From AP-15 sp963789025 (GTDB lineage Bacteria > Pseudomonadota > Alphaproteobacteria > ATCC43930 > CGMCC-115725): 64,000 bases of DNA. Positions 7,923 to 17,802 of this stretch are shown one piece after another. The stretch covers positions 248,001-312,000 of the forward strand of contig CAWBIT010000007.1 of assembly GCA_963789025.1 (NCBI GenBank). Direction: 5' to 3'. The position numbers and the translations under genes were made by a program. The notes under the pieces were generated by a model. It worked only from the letters and a program-made list of their open reading frames with translations, searched no databases and was not told the origin of the DNA. Numbering within the stretch: position 1 is the stretch's first letter; every line of letters starts with the position of its first letter.

Positions 7923-8894
7923 CTAATCGGCCGCGCGCATGGTCACAGCTTCCTCCTGCGCTGCGAGAAACTTCTCCGCCTCGAGTGCCGCGATGCAGCC
8001 CAATCCGGCCGCGGTCACCGCCTGACGGTAGATCTTGTCCTTGACGTCGCCCGCGGCATAGACCCCGGGGATCGCCGTCTCGGTCGAATCGGGGCGCGTG
8101 ATGGCGTAGCCCTCAGCGTCGAGCGGAAGCTGGCCCGCCACGAACCCGGTCACCGGCGTATGGCCGATCGCGACGAAGACCCCGTCGCAAGGCAGGTCGG
8201 ACAAGCTCCCTGTCAGCGTGTTGCGCAGGCGCACCCCGGTTACCGTCGGTGGTTCGCGTACTCCGAGGATTTCCTCGACCACGCTGTCCCAGATGATGCC
8301 GATTTTCGGATTGCGGAACAGCCTCTCCTGCAGGATCTTCTCCGCTCTGAGCGCGTTGCGGCGATGGATCAGGGTGACCTGCCGCGCGTGGTTCGTCAGG
8401 TAAATAGCCTCCTCGACCGCGGTATTGCCGCCGCCGACCACCACCACGTCCTTGCCGCGGAAAAAGAACCCGTCGCAGGTCGCGCAGGCTGAGACGCCGA
8501 AACCGCGGAAGATCTCCTCGCTCGGGATACCGAGCCAGCGGGCCTGCGCGCCGGTGGCGATGATCACGGTGTCGCCGATATAGACGTCGCCCGAATCGCC
8601 CTTGGCGACGAATGGCCGGCGTGCGAGGTCGATTTCGGTGATCATGTCGAGAATGACCTTGGTGCCGACATGCTCGGCTTGCCGTTGCATCTGCTCCATC
8701 AGCCACGGACCTTGGATCACCTCGGCGAAGCCGGGGTAGTTCTCGACATCGGTGGTGATCGTCAATTGGCCGCCCGGCTGAAGGCCGGTCACGAGGATCG
8801 GGTGCAGGTTGGCCCGCGCCGCATAAATCGCCGCCGTATAGCCGGCCGGTCCCGCCCCAATAATGAGGACCTTGCTGTGGTGACGCTCGGACAT
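7923..8894 (-). CDS. trxB: thioredoxin-disulfide reductase
   Basis: Transfers electrons from NADPH through FAD to thioredoxin in the cytoplasm. The protein has 323 residues. FAD-binding GAGPAGYTAAIYAARA lies at the N-terminus, the redox-active pair is in SACATCDGFFF (CATC), the NADPH-binding motif is VVVVGGGNTAVEEAIYL, and the second FAD motif is PGVYAAGDVKDKIYRQAVTA. It is upstream of the LysR gene in the same direction. The frame is intact and the length is normal. Confidence 0.97.
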   Translation of the reverse strand: MSERHHSKVLIIGAGPAGYTAAIYAARANLHPILVTGLQPGGQLTITTDVENYPGFAEVIQGPWLMEQMQRQAEHVGTKVILDMITEIDLARRPFVAKGDSGDVYIGDTVIIATGAQARWLGIPSEEIFRGFGVSACATCDGFFFRGKDVVVVGGGNTAVEEAIYLTNHARQVTLIHRRNALRAEKILQERLFRNPKIGIIWDSVVEEILGVREPPTVTGVRLRNTLTGSLSDLPCDGVFVAIGHTPVTGFVAGQLPLDAEGYAITRPDSTETAIPGVYAAGDVKDKIYRQAVTAAGLGCIAALEAEKFLAAQEEAVTMRAAD

Positions 8895-8966
8895 AGCGGC
8901 ATCCTTAGAATTTCACATATTATATAATGATTTTTCGAAATACCGGCGGGAGGAGATGCGAGCGAG

Positions 8967-10892
8967 CTAGAATCCGAACATGTGGTCGAGACTGAAGGCG
9001 CCATCGCCGCCCAGCAGCCCGTGATAGCCAAAGAGCCGGCAGGTCGCATCGCGCACGATGACGTAGGCTCCTGTCCCGGCCGCGGTGCGGTTCGCTTCGT
9101 CGAACAAGCTTCGATAATACCATAGTCGGGAGCCCGAGCAGGGAATAGCCAGGTGCGAGCGCGCAACCTCGCACCCGGCGCTGTCGTAGAGGATGATATC
9201 CGTGTCGCTCGCTGGCAGCCACGGCCGGGACGCGGGGTAGATCAGGTGGCAAAATGTGTCGTAAATCGGCTCGCCCAGCCTCAGAAACAATCGAGTCGAC
9301 AGCCCCGGAGGGCGCCCGCTGTAGGATTGCGGCTCGTCGCGATAGGTCAGAATCGTATTGAAGACGTGTGCGCCGAAACTGGTCTCGGCGGCATGACCGC
9401 TACGCCGATGACGATAGCGAAACAAGGCATGTAGCCAGCCGTCTCCCTCACCGCCGCCAGAGAAGTCATAGACCAATTCGATATGGCCATACCCGCCGCC
9501 GAGCGGACCGAGGTCATCGATCTCGTCCAGATCGAGCGCGGTCGCATGAGCGCGCGGGAGCCGCCCAAAGGGGTGCCTCAGCACCTCCCGGCCGTCGGGG
9601 TCGTAGACAATCGCGGCGATCGGCAGATCGGTTTGGGAGACCGCCATCGGGGTCGGCAGCACCAAGTTCTGCCACAACTCGCATGGCATCACTGGGGCCG
9701 GCAACAGATAGCCCTTGCCGAGCATGGCTCCGAGCTTCGGAAGCTCAGGGTCGGGTCGCAGATCAGCCCGTTCGACATTGACGTGCGCCATACGTCGGCG
9801 ACCCCGCTCGAGGACCTCGTACCGTGGGCGCACGACGTGCTTGCCGGCCCGGAGCTCGATCTGCTTCGGCCACACGATATCGGGCAACAACTCAGAAACC
9901 TCGACAGCGCGCGTGGCGAAAGGCGCGATCGGTTCACAGAAGGGCACAACGCGCTCCTCACCCATCGGAACGAGGCCGATGGCGCCCGACGGGATCGTCA
10001 CCGCGTGGCTGTTCTGAATCCACAACAGTATCCGCTCGCCAGGAGCGGGAGCCGGTAGGCCGGCGTATCGGTCGGCTGGCCAGGCGTTGGCGTCATGCGT
10101 GCAGGTAAGCGTCCTGACGCGCTCTCCGTCAGCCGAGCTGCCCTCGTCGAAAATGTCGAGCGCATATTTGACGACGTCGTGCCCGGCCGCGTCGACGACA
10201 TGCAGAAAAAGTTGTCCGCAAAATTCCGGAAGCTGAAATCGCTGCCGTATTTCCCGACTGTCGAGAATGATTGTGCTCGCGGCGTGCTTACAGTCCTCGA
10301 ACCATTCGGCCAATAACCTGCCGTCGCCGGCAAACAACGTCATCCAGCAGCTGACGCGGCCGGCTCCGTATCCGGACCAGTAATTCGCTGTCACCAACCG
10401 GGTGTGCAGGCCGCCGCCATCGCGAAAAAAAGCAAAGTTGGTGGCAAAATTGAGCGGATCGAGGTAGCGGCGGCTGTTGGTCAATCGATCCGCTGGTATT
10501 CGTAGTGCGTCAAGGCTGAACACCTCGGCGCCTTCGGGCAGATATGGGCGCATCTGCGCGACGATGCGCTCGGAATCGAAGACGGCGACAAATACCGCGC
10601 GCGCTCGGCAGCAAGCGAGCTCGGTGATTGGCCGCGTTCGGCGGCCGAGGACGACATCGCCGACACGCGCCACTTGCTGGACGTAGGCGCCGGCGATTTC
10701 GATCTGATCCAGATCGTAGATCGCGCTGAAGGCTTCGACGGCGCCGCCGGCATCGTAAATGGCAACCGGGGCATGGTGCGCGAGCTTGTCCAGAAGAGCC
10801 CGCGCCGGCGAAGCGGCAGCGGGGTGGGTCAGCGCCTTGTATAGCGCGTTTCCGCCACGGGCATTGTCGAAGGTTTCGATGCGCAGGGCCAT
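8967..10892 (-). CDS. large protein of unknown function (641 aa)
   Basis: A long intact frame with codon use like its neighbours, MALRIETFDNARGGNALYKA at the start and FSLDHMFGF at the end. I recognise no catalytic domain. The N-terminal third (residues 30-130) has an alternating strand-helix pattern (APVAIYDAGGAVEAFSAIYD, ARAVFVAVFDSERIVAQMRPYL) that looks like a nucleotide-binding or Rossmann-type domain comparing to sugar or acyl modification enzymes. The rest is rich in aromatic beta strands (NYWSGYGAGRVSCWMTLF, LWYYRSLFDE). There is no signal peptide or membrane span. It stands alone between trxB and the ELM1 gene. Confidence 0.75.
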   Translation of the reverse strand: MALRIETFDNARGGNALYKALTHPAAASPARALLDKLAHHAPVAIYDAGGAVEAFSAIYDLDQIEIAGAYVQQVARVGDVVLGRRTRPITELACCRARAVFVAVFDSERIVAQMRPYLPEGAEVFSLDALRIPADRLTNSRRYLDPLNFATNFAFFRDGGGLHTRLVTANYWSGYGAGRVSCWMTLFAGDGRLLAEWFEDCKHAASTIILDSREIRQRFQLPEFCGQLFLHVVDAAGHDVVKYALDIFDEGSSADGERVRTLTCTHDANAWPADRYAGLPAPAPGERILLWIQNSHAVTIPSGAIGLVPMGEERVVPFCEPIAPFATRAVEVSELLPDIVWPKQIELRAGKHVVRPRYEVLERGRRRMAHVNVERADLRPDPELPKLGAMLGKGYLLPAPVMPCELWQNLVLPTPMAVSQTDLPIAAIVYDPDGREVLRHPFGRLPRAHATALDLDEIDDLGPLGGGYGHIELVYDFSGGGEGDGWLHALFRYRHRRSGHAAETSFGAHVFNTILTYRDEPQSYSGRPPGLSTRLFLRLGEPIYDTFCHLIYPASRPWLPASDTDIILYDSAGCEVARSHLAIPCSGSRLWYYRSLFDEANRTAAGTGAYVIVRDATCRLFGYHGLLGGDGAFSLDHMFGF

Positions 10893-11012
10893 GATGATCA
10901 GCCGCTTCCCCGAGCCGCAATTCGCCTTCGGCCCGATATTACATTCCGGTCGGGTGTCACAGGCAAACCGCTCCGCTTTCCCACGCGTCTGTTCAAAGGG
11001 CGTGACCTGTCT

Positions 11013-12023
11013 TCACCCGAATCGAGATAGCCTCCTCAGGACGAGTTCGCGCAAAGCCGCGCCGGCGCGAGCCGTATCGTCCGGGATCGGGTAGCGCCAC
11101 GATTCGATCCGGCCGGAGAACGGCCGGGTAATGCCGGCCGCCTGCATCGCGGCGTGAAACCGGGCGAATTTGGCATTGCCGCCGTCGAGATCGAGGATAT
11201 GCACCGGGTTTCCAGTCGCCGCCGCCTCGCTGATCATCGAGACCGAGTCGGCGGTTACCATAAAGGCGTCAGCCAGAGCGAGGTAAGCGAAATAGGGGTT
11301 CTCTCCGCAACCGTCCCAGATCGCCACGGGCAGGTTATTGAGCCGGGCGCGCAACAGCCCGATCCCGGCTGCCCCGGTACGGCGCGACGGCGTCACAAGC
11401 GCCGAGCCGCCCCGGGTGCGCAGAATTTCGCCAACCGCATCGGCGATTTCGCCGAGCCGTCGAAGCGTCAGCCGGTACGCCTTATTCGCGCCGCCGATCA
11501 GCACCGACAGGATCGGCCGCGGCAGCGCCGCGAGGCCCGGGAAACGAACGCGCGCCGCCGCCAGTCGGGCTCTCGTTACCCGGTGGACGGCGCCGCGTGT
11601 CACGATCACCCGCGGGCCGCGCAAACGGTCGTGCTCGGGGACCACGAGGAGATCGAACCCGCTATGCCCGACCCCCGGGTCCTGGATCTGCGCCGCCAGG
11701 GTGCGTCCACCGCTCGCCCGCCGGATCGCCAAGGCCGGCGTCGCTGTGTTGCGGCCGCAACCGATGACCAGATCAGGCCAGGGCGGCGACAGCGTCGGTT
11801 CGGTCGCAGCCAAGGGGAGGAACCAGAGCCTTGGCGGCAGGCAAGTCCAGGGGAAACGAATGTGGAGACGTCGTTCGTTGAAAGAGAAGCCTGCAGCCTC
11901 GGCCAGGCCGAGCGCCTGGCTCGCCATCCCGGCCTTGCCGTCATGCAAAACCCAAATGACGGGCGACACTGCGTTGGCCGTGGCAAAAGACGGCAAAGCC
12001 ATGTGCTCGTGTACGAAAACCAC
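11013..12023 (-). CDS. mitochondrial-fission-ELM1-type protein
   Basis: A 336-residue ELM1-family (DUF1022) protein. The conserved opening WVLHDGKAGMASQALGLAEA is present, with a glycosyltransferase-like middle (PRPILSVLIGGANKAYRLTL) and the C-terminal FMVTADSVSMISEAAATGNPVHI typical of the family. The bacterial role is not settled; the fold suggests GT-B glycosyltransferase relatives and a cell-envelope role. It is divergent from the Lrp-type regulator, with about 95 bp between starts. The frame is intact. Confidence 0.88.
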   Translation of the reverse strand: MVFVHEHMALPSFATANAVSPVIWVLHDGKAGMASQALGLAEAAGFSFNERRLHIRFPWTCLPPRLWFLPLAATEPTLSPPWPDLVIGCGRNTATPALAIRRASGGRTLAAQIQDPGVGHSGFDLLVVPEHDRLRGPRVIVTRGAVHRVTRARLAAARVRFPGLAALPRPILSVLIGGANKAYRLTLRRLGEIADAVGEILRTRGGSALVTPSRRTGAAGIGLLRARLNNLPVAIWDGCGENPYFAYLALADAFMVTADSVSMISEAAATGNPVHILDLDGGNAKFARFHAAMQAAGITRPFSGRIESWRYPIPDDTARAGAALRELVLRRLSRFG

Positions 12024-12118
12024 TCGGGAACAGCAAGCCGATGAGACCTCCTACGCAACAAAATTGTGCGCACATGGAACGCTGCCTATGATCCGCCAAT
12101 CGAGGAAGAGGGGACCGG

Positions 12119-12634
12119 ATGCGGCGAATCAAACTCGACCGTATCGACCGTCGCATATTGCGGAACCTGCTGACCGATGGGCGGATGACCAATGTCGAGC
12201 TGGCGCGACGGGTCGGCATCTCGGCCCCGCCGTGCCTGCGGCGGGTGCGCGCTCTCGAAGAGGCCGGGATGATCCGCGGCTATCATGCCGATCTCGCTCC
12301 CGAGCCTCTCGGCTATGCTGTGACGGTTTTTGCCCAGGTCGGACTCTCGAGCCAAGCCGAGGCCGACCTCAAAGCCTTCGAACATCTGGTCGGCACTTGG
12401 CCCGAGGTGCGCGAAGCGTACATGCTGGCCGGAGAAACGGATTTCCTGTTGAAGATCGTTGCACCCGACTGGGACAGCTATCAGCAATTCCTCAGCACCA
12501 GGCTCACCTCGGCGCCGAATGTGAACCACGTCAAGTCGGCATTGATGCTTCGCATCTCGAAGAACGAGCCGGGCGTCCCGATTTCCGAGCAGACGAACGC
12601 GCAGCAAGAAGATGAGAAGACGGCGTTGGCTTGA
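12119..12634 (+). CDS. Lrp/AsnC-family transcriptional regulator
   Basis: A 171-residue Lrp/AsnC protein: the N-terminal helix-turn-helix is LDRIDRRILRNLLTDGRM, NVELARRVGISAPPCLRRVRALEEAG, and the C-terminal RAM (effector-binding) domain includes VREAYMLAGETDFLLKIVAPDW. The last 20 residues are a polar tail longer than usual. It is divergent from the ELM1 gene and converges with greA, whose stop is 8 bp away. A role in amino-acid-responsive control is expected from the family. Confidence 0.93.
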   Translation: MRRIKLDRIDRRILRNLLTDGRMTNVELARRVGISAPPCLRRVRALEEAGMIRGYHADLAPEPLGYAVTVFAQVGLSSQAEADLKAFEHLVGTWPEVREAYMLAGETDFLLKIVAPDWDSYQQFLSTRLTSAPNVNHVKSALMLRISKNEPGVPISEQTNAQQEDEKTALA

Positions 12635-12642
12635 ACTGCGCC

Positions 12643-13116
12643 TTAACCGAAGGCGACGGTGACAACCTCGTAGGATTTCGCGCCGCGCGGGGTTGCGACT
12701 TCAACACTGTCGCCCTGGCCCTTGCCGATCAGCGCGCGCGCCAAGGGCGAGGTTACCGACAAGCGGCCGGATTTGATGTCGGCTTCATCCTCGCCGACAA
12801 TTTGGAAGGTCTGCTCCTCGTCGGTTTCCTCGTCCGCCAGGGTGACCTTCGCGCCAAATTTTACGATCGAACCCGACAGTTTCGACACGTCAATCACCTC
12901 GGCGCGCGCGACTTTGTCCTCGAGCTCGGCCACCCTGCCCTCGATGAAGCTCTGCCGGTCACGGGCGGAGTGGTATTCGGCGTTCTCAGCCAAATCCCCG
13001 TGGTCGCGAGCGTCGGCGATGGCGCGAATGATGGCGGGCCGGTCGACGGTCTTCAGCCGCTTGAGCTCCTCCCGGAGCCGATTGAAGCCCTCGGCCGTCA
13101 TCGGGATCTTATTCAT
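12643..13116 (-). CDS. greA: transcription elongation factor GreA
   Basis: A 157-residue protein that rescues backtracked RNA polymerase by stimulating transcript cleavage. The N-terminal coiled coil (MNKIPMTAEGFNRLREELKR...) carries the tip acidic motif in IADARDHGDLAENAEYHSAR, and the C-terminal FKBP-like domain ends SPLARALIGKGQGDSVEVATPRG. The start MNKIPM gives normal length. It lies 64 bp downstream of carB on the same strand, and the order carA-carB-greA is common in alphaproteobacteria. Confidence 0.97.
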   Translation of the reverse strand: MNKIPMTAEGFNRLREELKRLKTVDRPAIIRAIADARDHGDLAENAEYHSARDRQSFIEGRVAELEDKVARAEVIDVSKLSGSIVKFGAKVTLADEETDEEQTFQIVGEDEADIKSGRLSVTSPLARALIGKGQGDSVEVATPRGAKSYEVVTVAFG

Positions 13117-13180
13117 CGCGAAAGCGCTTGGATCCTGCTGTCGAATGCCAAATACGGCGGCAGGGGCCGCCGCGGAGCCA

Positions 13181-16100
13181 TCAAAGGTATGATTGCAGCG
13201 GCGCGACTTCAAGGTTCCCGGCGCGCAACGCCGCAATAGCCTGGACCGCCGCGCGAGCTCCCGCAACGGTCGTATAATACGGGATCCCGTTGGTCAGGGC
13301 CGTGCGCCGCAGGCTGAAGCTGTCGGCGATCGCCTGCGTCCCCTCGGTCGTGTTGAATACGAGCTGAACCGCACCGCTCAGCATACGATCGACAATATGC
13401 GGGCGGCCCTCGTGCACCTTGTTGACCGGCATGACGGGTAACCCCGCGGCGCTCAGAGTTTCGGCGGTGCCATTGGTCGCGACGAGCGAGAAGCCCATCT
13501 CGATCAGCCGGCGGCAAGGCTCGACCAGCGCCCCCTTGTCCTGATCTCGCACCGAGACAAAGACACAGCCTTCGAGTGGCAGGTTGGTTCCGCTCCCGAG
13601 TTGGGACTTTGCGAAGGCGCGCCCGAAATCGCTGTCGAGCCCCATCACCTCCCCAGTCGATTTCATCTCGGGGCTGAGGATCGGATCGACCCCGGGAAAA
13701 CGCGCGAACGGGAATACCGCCTCCTTTACCGCAACATGCCCGCCGGCCCGCAGACGCTTGCCGGCTATATCCTCACTCCATTTATCGTGAGGCTCGCCGG
13801 CCATGATTCGAGCCGCAATCTTTGCGATCGGCACCCCGGTGGCCTTGGCGACGAACGGCACGGTGCGCGACGCGCGCGGATTGACCTCCAAGACGAAAAT
13901 CACACCGTCTTGCACGGCGAACTGAACATTCATCAAACCGACGACGCCGAGAGCACGGGCCAACGCGACAGTCTGCCGTTCGATTTCGGCGATCGTCGCC
14001 GGGCTCAGGCTGTAAGGCGGTAACGAGCACGCGCTGTCTCCCGAATGGATCCCGGCTTCCTCGATGTGTTCCATGATGCCGGCCATCTCTACTTGCCGGC
14101 CGTCCGCGACGGCATCGACATCGACCTCGATCGCGTTCCGCAGATAACGGTCGATCAGGACCGGACTGGACCCGGATACCGAGACGGCGTGGGCAAAATA
14201 GCGGTGCAGACCGGCCGCATCGTGCACGATCTCCATCGCGCGGCCGCCGAGGACATAAGACGGGCGGATCACGACGGGATATCCTATATCGCGCGCGATC
14301 GCCTCGGCTTCGCTGGCTGAATGCGCCGTTCCGTTATCGGGTTGACGCAAGCCGAGGCGGGTCAGCAGCCCCTGAAACCGCTGTCTGTCCTCCGCCAGAT
14401 CAATCGCATCGGGCGAGGTGCCGAGAATTGGTATTTGGGCGCGCTCCAGCCCCGCCGCCAATTTCAGCGGGGTCTGACCGCCGAATTGGACGATAACACC
14501 GAGAAGCATGCCGCAGCGTTCTTCGACCTGGGCGATTTCGACTACGTCCTCGGTCGTCAGCGGCTCGAAATAGAGCCGGTCGGAGGTGTCGTAATCGGTC
14601 GACACGGTCTCGGGATTGCAGTTGACCATGATCGTTTCGATCCCGGCGTCGCGCAGGCTGTAGGCGGCGTGCACACAGCAGTAATCGAACTCGATTCCCT
14701 GGCCGATCCGGTTCGGCCCGCCGCCGAGAATGATCACCTTGCGCCGGTTACTCGGATCGGCCTCGCACTCTGCCCGCGCGAAACCGTCGCCCTCGTAGCA
14801 GGAGTACATGTACGAGGTCTGCGATGGGAACTCGGCGGCGCAGGTGTCGATGCGCTTGTAGACCGGTTGCAAATCGAGGCCCCGTCGCCGCGCCGAGACG
14901 GCCTCCTCATCGAGACCCGCGAGCTTGCCAAGGCGCGCATCGGAAAAGCCCATCTGCTTCAGGCGCAGGAAGGTCGTGCGATCCAGCGGCAGCCCTTCCC
15001 GGCGCACTCTTTCCTCGACCTCCACGATCTCACGGATCTGCTCGAGGAACCACGGCTCGAACCGGCAGGCGGCGTGGATTTCGGCGGTGGTGAGCCCATG
15101 CCGATAAGCCTGGGCGATCAACAGCAGGCGCTCGGGGACGGGTTTCGCCAGCGCCGCCTTGACCGCCTCCTTGCCGGCGCTTTCCACTCCCTCGATCGCG
15201 ACCTCGTCAAAGCCGGTGAGGCCCGTCTCCAACGAGCGCAATGCCTTCTGCACCAATTCTGCAAAACTGCGGCCGATCGACATCGCCTCGCCGACCGATT
15301 TCATCGAGGTGGTCAACAAGGGCTCGGTGCCGGGAAACTTTTCGAAGGTGAACCGCGGCATCTTGGTGACGATGTAATCGATCGTCGGTTCGAACGAGGC
15401 CGGCGTGATGCGCGTGATCTCGTTGGAGAGCTCATCGAGCGTGTAGCCGACCGCCAGCTTGGCGGCGACCTTGGCAATCGGGAAACCGGTCGCCTTGGAG
15501 GCGAGCGCCGACGACCGCGATACCCGGGGGTTCATTTCGATAACGAGGAGCCGGCCGTCGGCTGGGTTAACCGCGAACTGCACGTTCGAGCCGCCGGTGT
15601 CGACGCCGATTTCGCGCAATACCGCGATCGCGGCATTGCGCATCAGCTGGTATTCCTTGTCGGTCAGGGTCAACGCCGGTGCGACGCAGACCGAATCGCC
15701 GGTGTGAATGCCCATCGGATCGATATTCTCGATCGAGCAGACGATGATGCAGTTGTCCGCACGGTCGCGAACCACTTCCATCTCGTATTCTTTCCAGCCG
15801 AGGACCAACTCCTCGATCAGCACTTCTCGCGCCGGCGAAGCCCTGAGCCCGCCACGCACGATTTCCTCGAATTCCTGGGCATTGTAGGCGATCCCACCGC
15901 CGGTGCCGCCCAAGGTGAAGGATGGCCTGATGATGGCCGGAAGCCCTATTGCCCCGAGCGCCTCGTCAGCTTCGGCGAGAGATCCGACAAGATGGCTCCT
16001 CGGCGAAGCGAGCCCGATTTTGTCCATCGCCTGCCGGAACAGCCGGCGATCTTCGGCCTTGGCTATCGCCGCCTCACTGGCGCCGATCAGTTCGACACTG

Positions 16101-16432
16101 TAGCGCTCGAGCACCCCCGTGCGGGCGAGCGCTATCGCGGTATTGAGCGCCGTCTGGCCGCCCATTGTCGGCAGCAATGCCTGCGGCCGCTCACGGGCGA
16201 TGATTTTCATGACCATCTCGGGGGTGATCGGCTCGATATAGGTCGCGTCGGCCAGTTCCGGGTCGGTCATGATCGTCGCCGGGTTCGAATTCACCAGGAC
16301 GACCCGATACCCCTCGCTTTTCAGCGCCTTGCACGCTTGCGCGCCGGAGTAATCGAATTCGCAGGCCTGCCCGATCACAATGGGTCCTGCGCCGATGATC
16401 AAAATACTGTCGAGATCGGTCCGCCTAGGCAT
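13181..16432 (-). CDS. carB: carbamoyl-phosphate synthase, large subunit
   Basis: The synthetase subunit: two ATP-grasp halves make carbamoyl phosphate from bicarbonate, ammonia and two ATP, feeding arginine and pyrimidine synthesis. At 1083 residues it is full length. The N-terminal half opens MPRRTDLDSILIIGAGPIVIG and QACEFDYSG; the second half repeats the motif as VIILGGGPNRIGQGIEFDYCC. A C-terminal MGS-like allosteric domain is present (FVSVRDQDKGALVEPCRRL onward). It overlaps the end of carA by 8 bp, indicating translational coupling. Confidence 0.98.
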   Translation of the reverse strand: MPRRTDLDSILIIGAGPIVIGQACEFDYSGAQACKALKSEGYRVVLVNSNPATIMTDPELADATYIEPITPEMVMKIIARERPQALLPTMGGQTALNTAIALARTGVLERYSVELIGASEAAIAKAEDRRLFRQAMDKIGLASPRSHLVGSLAEADEALGAIGLPAIIRPSFTLGGTGGGIAYNAQEFEEIVRGGLRASPAREVLIEELVLGWKEYEMEVVRDRADNCIIVCSIENIDPMGIHTGDSVCVAPALTLTDKEYQLMRNAAIAVLREIGVDTGGSNVQFAVNPADGRLLVIEMNPRVSRSSALASKATGFPIAKVAAKLAVGYTLDELSNEITRITPASFEPTIDYIVTKMPRFTFEKFPGTEPLLTTSMKSVGEAMSIGRSFAELVQKALRSLETGLTGFDEVAIEGVESAGKEAVKAALAKPVPERLLLIAQAYRHGLTTAEIHAACRFEPWFLEQIREIVEVEERVRREGLPLDRTTFLRLKQMGFSDARLGKLAGLDEEAVSARRRGLDLQPVYKRIDTCAAEFPSQTSYMYSCYEGDGFARAECEADPSNRRKVIILGGGPNRIGQGIEFDYCCVHAAYSLRDAGIETIMVNCNPETVSTDYDTSDRLYFEPLTTEDVVEIAQVEERCGMLLGVIVQFGGQTPLKLAAGLERAQIPILGTSPDAIDLAEDRQRFQGLLTRLGLRQPDNGTAHSASEAEAIARDIGYPVVIRPSYVLGGRAMEIVHDAAGLHRYFAHAVSVSGSSPVLIDRYLRNAIEVDVDAVADGRQVEMAGIMEHIEEAGIHSGDSACSLPPYSLSPATIAEIERQTVALARALGVVGLMNVQFAVQDGVIFVLEVNPRASRTVPFVAKATGVPIAKIAARIMAGEPHDKWSEDIAGKRLRAGGHVAVKEAVFPFARFPGVDPILSPEMKSTGEVMGLDSDFGRAFAKSQLGSGTNLPLEGCVFVSVRDQDKGALVEPCRRLIEMGFSLVATNGTAETLSAAGLPVMPVNKVHEGRPHIVDRMLSGAVQLVFNTTEGTQAIADSFSLRRTALTNGIPYYTTVAGARAAVQAIAALRAGNLEVAPLQSYL

Positions 16433-17585
16433 TCGCGTCCATCAGTGCGATGAACCGTTCAAACAAATAATGACTGTCCTGCGGCCCCGGGCTCGCTTCC
16501 GGGTGGTGCTGGACCGAAAACACCGGCTTGCCGATGACCCGGAAACCCTCGTTCGTATTGTCGAACAGCGAGAGGTGCGTCGGTTGGACCCCGGACGGCA
16601 GGCTATCCGGCTCGACGACAAAACCGTGGTTCTGGCTGGTGATCTCGACTTTGCCGGTGAGCAGATCCTTCACCGGGTGGTTGGCGCCGCGATGGCCGCG
16701 CAGCATCTTGCGGGTCGTTCCGCCGAGCGCCAGGGCCAACAATTGGTGACCGAGGCAGATGCCGAAGATCGGCTTGCCGGAGGCGATCAGGTCCCGCAGC
16801 ACCGGCACGGCATAAGCTCCAGTCGCCGCGGGGTCGCCAGGGCCGTTTGACAAAAAGATGCCATCGGGCCGATGGCGCAGAACATCCTCGGTCGAGGCGG
16901 TGGCGGGAACCACAGTCACCCGGCAGCCATGGGCGGCCAGCATCCGCAAAATGTTGCGCTTGGCGCCATAGTCGATGGCGACGACGTGATGGCGGGGGCT
17001 GCGTTGCAAACCGTAGCCGCGCGCGCGGTCCCACACCGTTTCGGTCCACTCGTAGGTTTGGCGGCAGGTGACTTCCTTGGCGAGGTCCATGCCCTCCAGA
17101 CCGGGCCAATCGAGAGCCCGCGCCTGGAGCTCTGCGAGATCGATCCGCCCCTTCGGATCGTGCGCGACAGCCCCGTTCGGGGGTCCGAGTTCGCGGATGT
17201 GCCGGGTCAACCGCCGCGTGTCGACCCCGGCAATACCGATCAGCCTGTTATGTTTGAGCCAGCTATCCAGCGATTGGGTGGCGCGATAGTTGGCCGCAGC
17301 GGTAATCGAGGTGCGCAGCACGAGGCCGCGGGCAGCGGGCGTCGTCGTTTCGATGTCTTCCCGATTCGCACCGACATTGCCGATATGAGGGAACGTGAAG
17401 GTGATGACCTGGCCGGCGTAAGACGGGTCAGTGAGGACCTCTTGGTAGCCGGTCATCGCGGTGTTGAAACAGATTTCCCCGACTGCCGTCCCGGCCGCAC
17501 CGACCCCACTGCCCCAAAATACCGTCCCGTCCGCGAGGACGAGCGCGGCGTTGCAGTCGGGCGGTCGCGGCATGGGCTCACGCAT
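16425..17585 (-). CDS. carA: carbamoyl-phosphate synthase, small subunit
   Basis: Glutamine amidotransferase subunit that supplies ammonia to CarB. The protein has 386 residues. The nucleophile Cys sits in PIFGICLGHQLLALALGG and the catalytic His-Glu pair in VFSVQHHPEASPGP; the N-terminal small domain has GTVFWGSGVGAAGTAVGE and NTAMTGYQEVLTDPSYAGQ. It is first in the carA-carB-greA operon and divergent from yqeY, with about 217 bp between that should hold both promoters; no clear operator is seen. Confidence 0.98.
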   Translation of the reverse strand: MREPMPRPPDCNAALVLADGTVFWGSGVGAAGTAVGEICFNTAMTGYQEVLTDPSYAGQVITFTFPHIGNVGANREDIETTTPAARGLVLRTSITAAANYRATQSLDSWLKHNRLIGIAGVDTRRLTRHIRELGPPNGAVAHDPKGRIDLAELQARALDWPGLEGMDLAKEVTCRQTYEWTETVWDRARGYGLQRSPRHHVVAIDYGAKRNILRMLAAHGCRVTVVPATASTEDVLRHRPDGIFLSNGPGDPAATGAYAVPVLRDLIASGKPIFGICLGHQLLALALGGTTRKMLRGHRGANHPVKDLLTGKVEITSQNHGFVVEPDSLPSGVQPTHLSLFDNTNEGFRVIGKPVFSVQHHPEASPGPQDSHYLFERFIALMDANA

Positions 17586-17802
17586 GCGGATCTATCCTGT
17601 GGGCAGCCGCAATCTGCCGGACCGCAGGAGGCGGGCAGGGGCGAACAGCAGAGCGATTGAGAGATAATTGATCGGATCGAAGGGGTCAACCCAGCACTCA
17701 CTGGAACTCTCATCATTTCAATCACTTACGCGTCGACGTGCGGAATTGCCGCGGCGCGCAAAAGCGGTTAGGCTTAAAATCGACGGCAAAGGGGTGGCAA
17801 CG

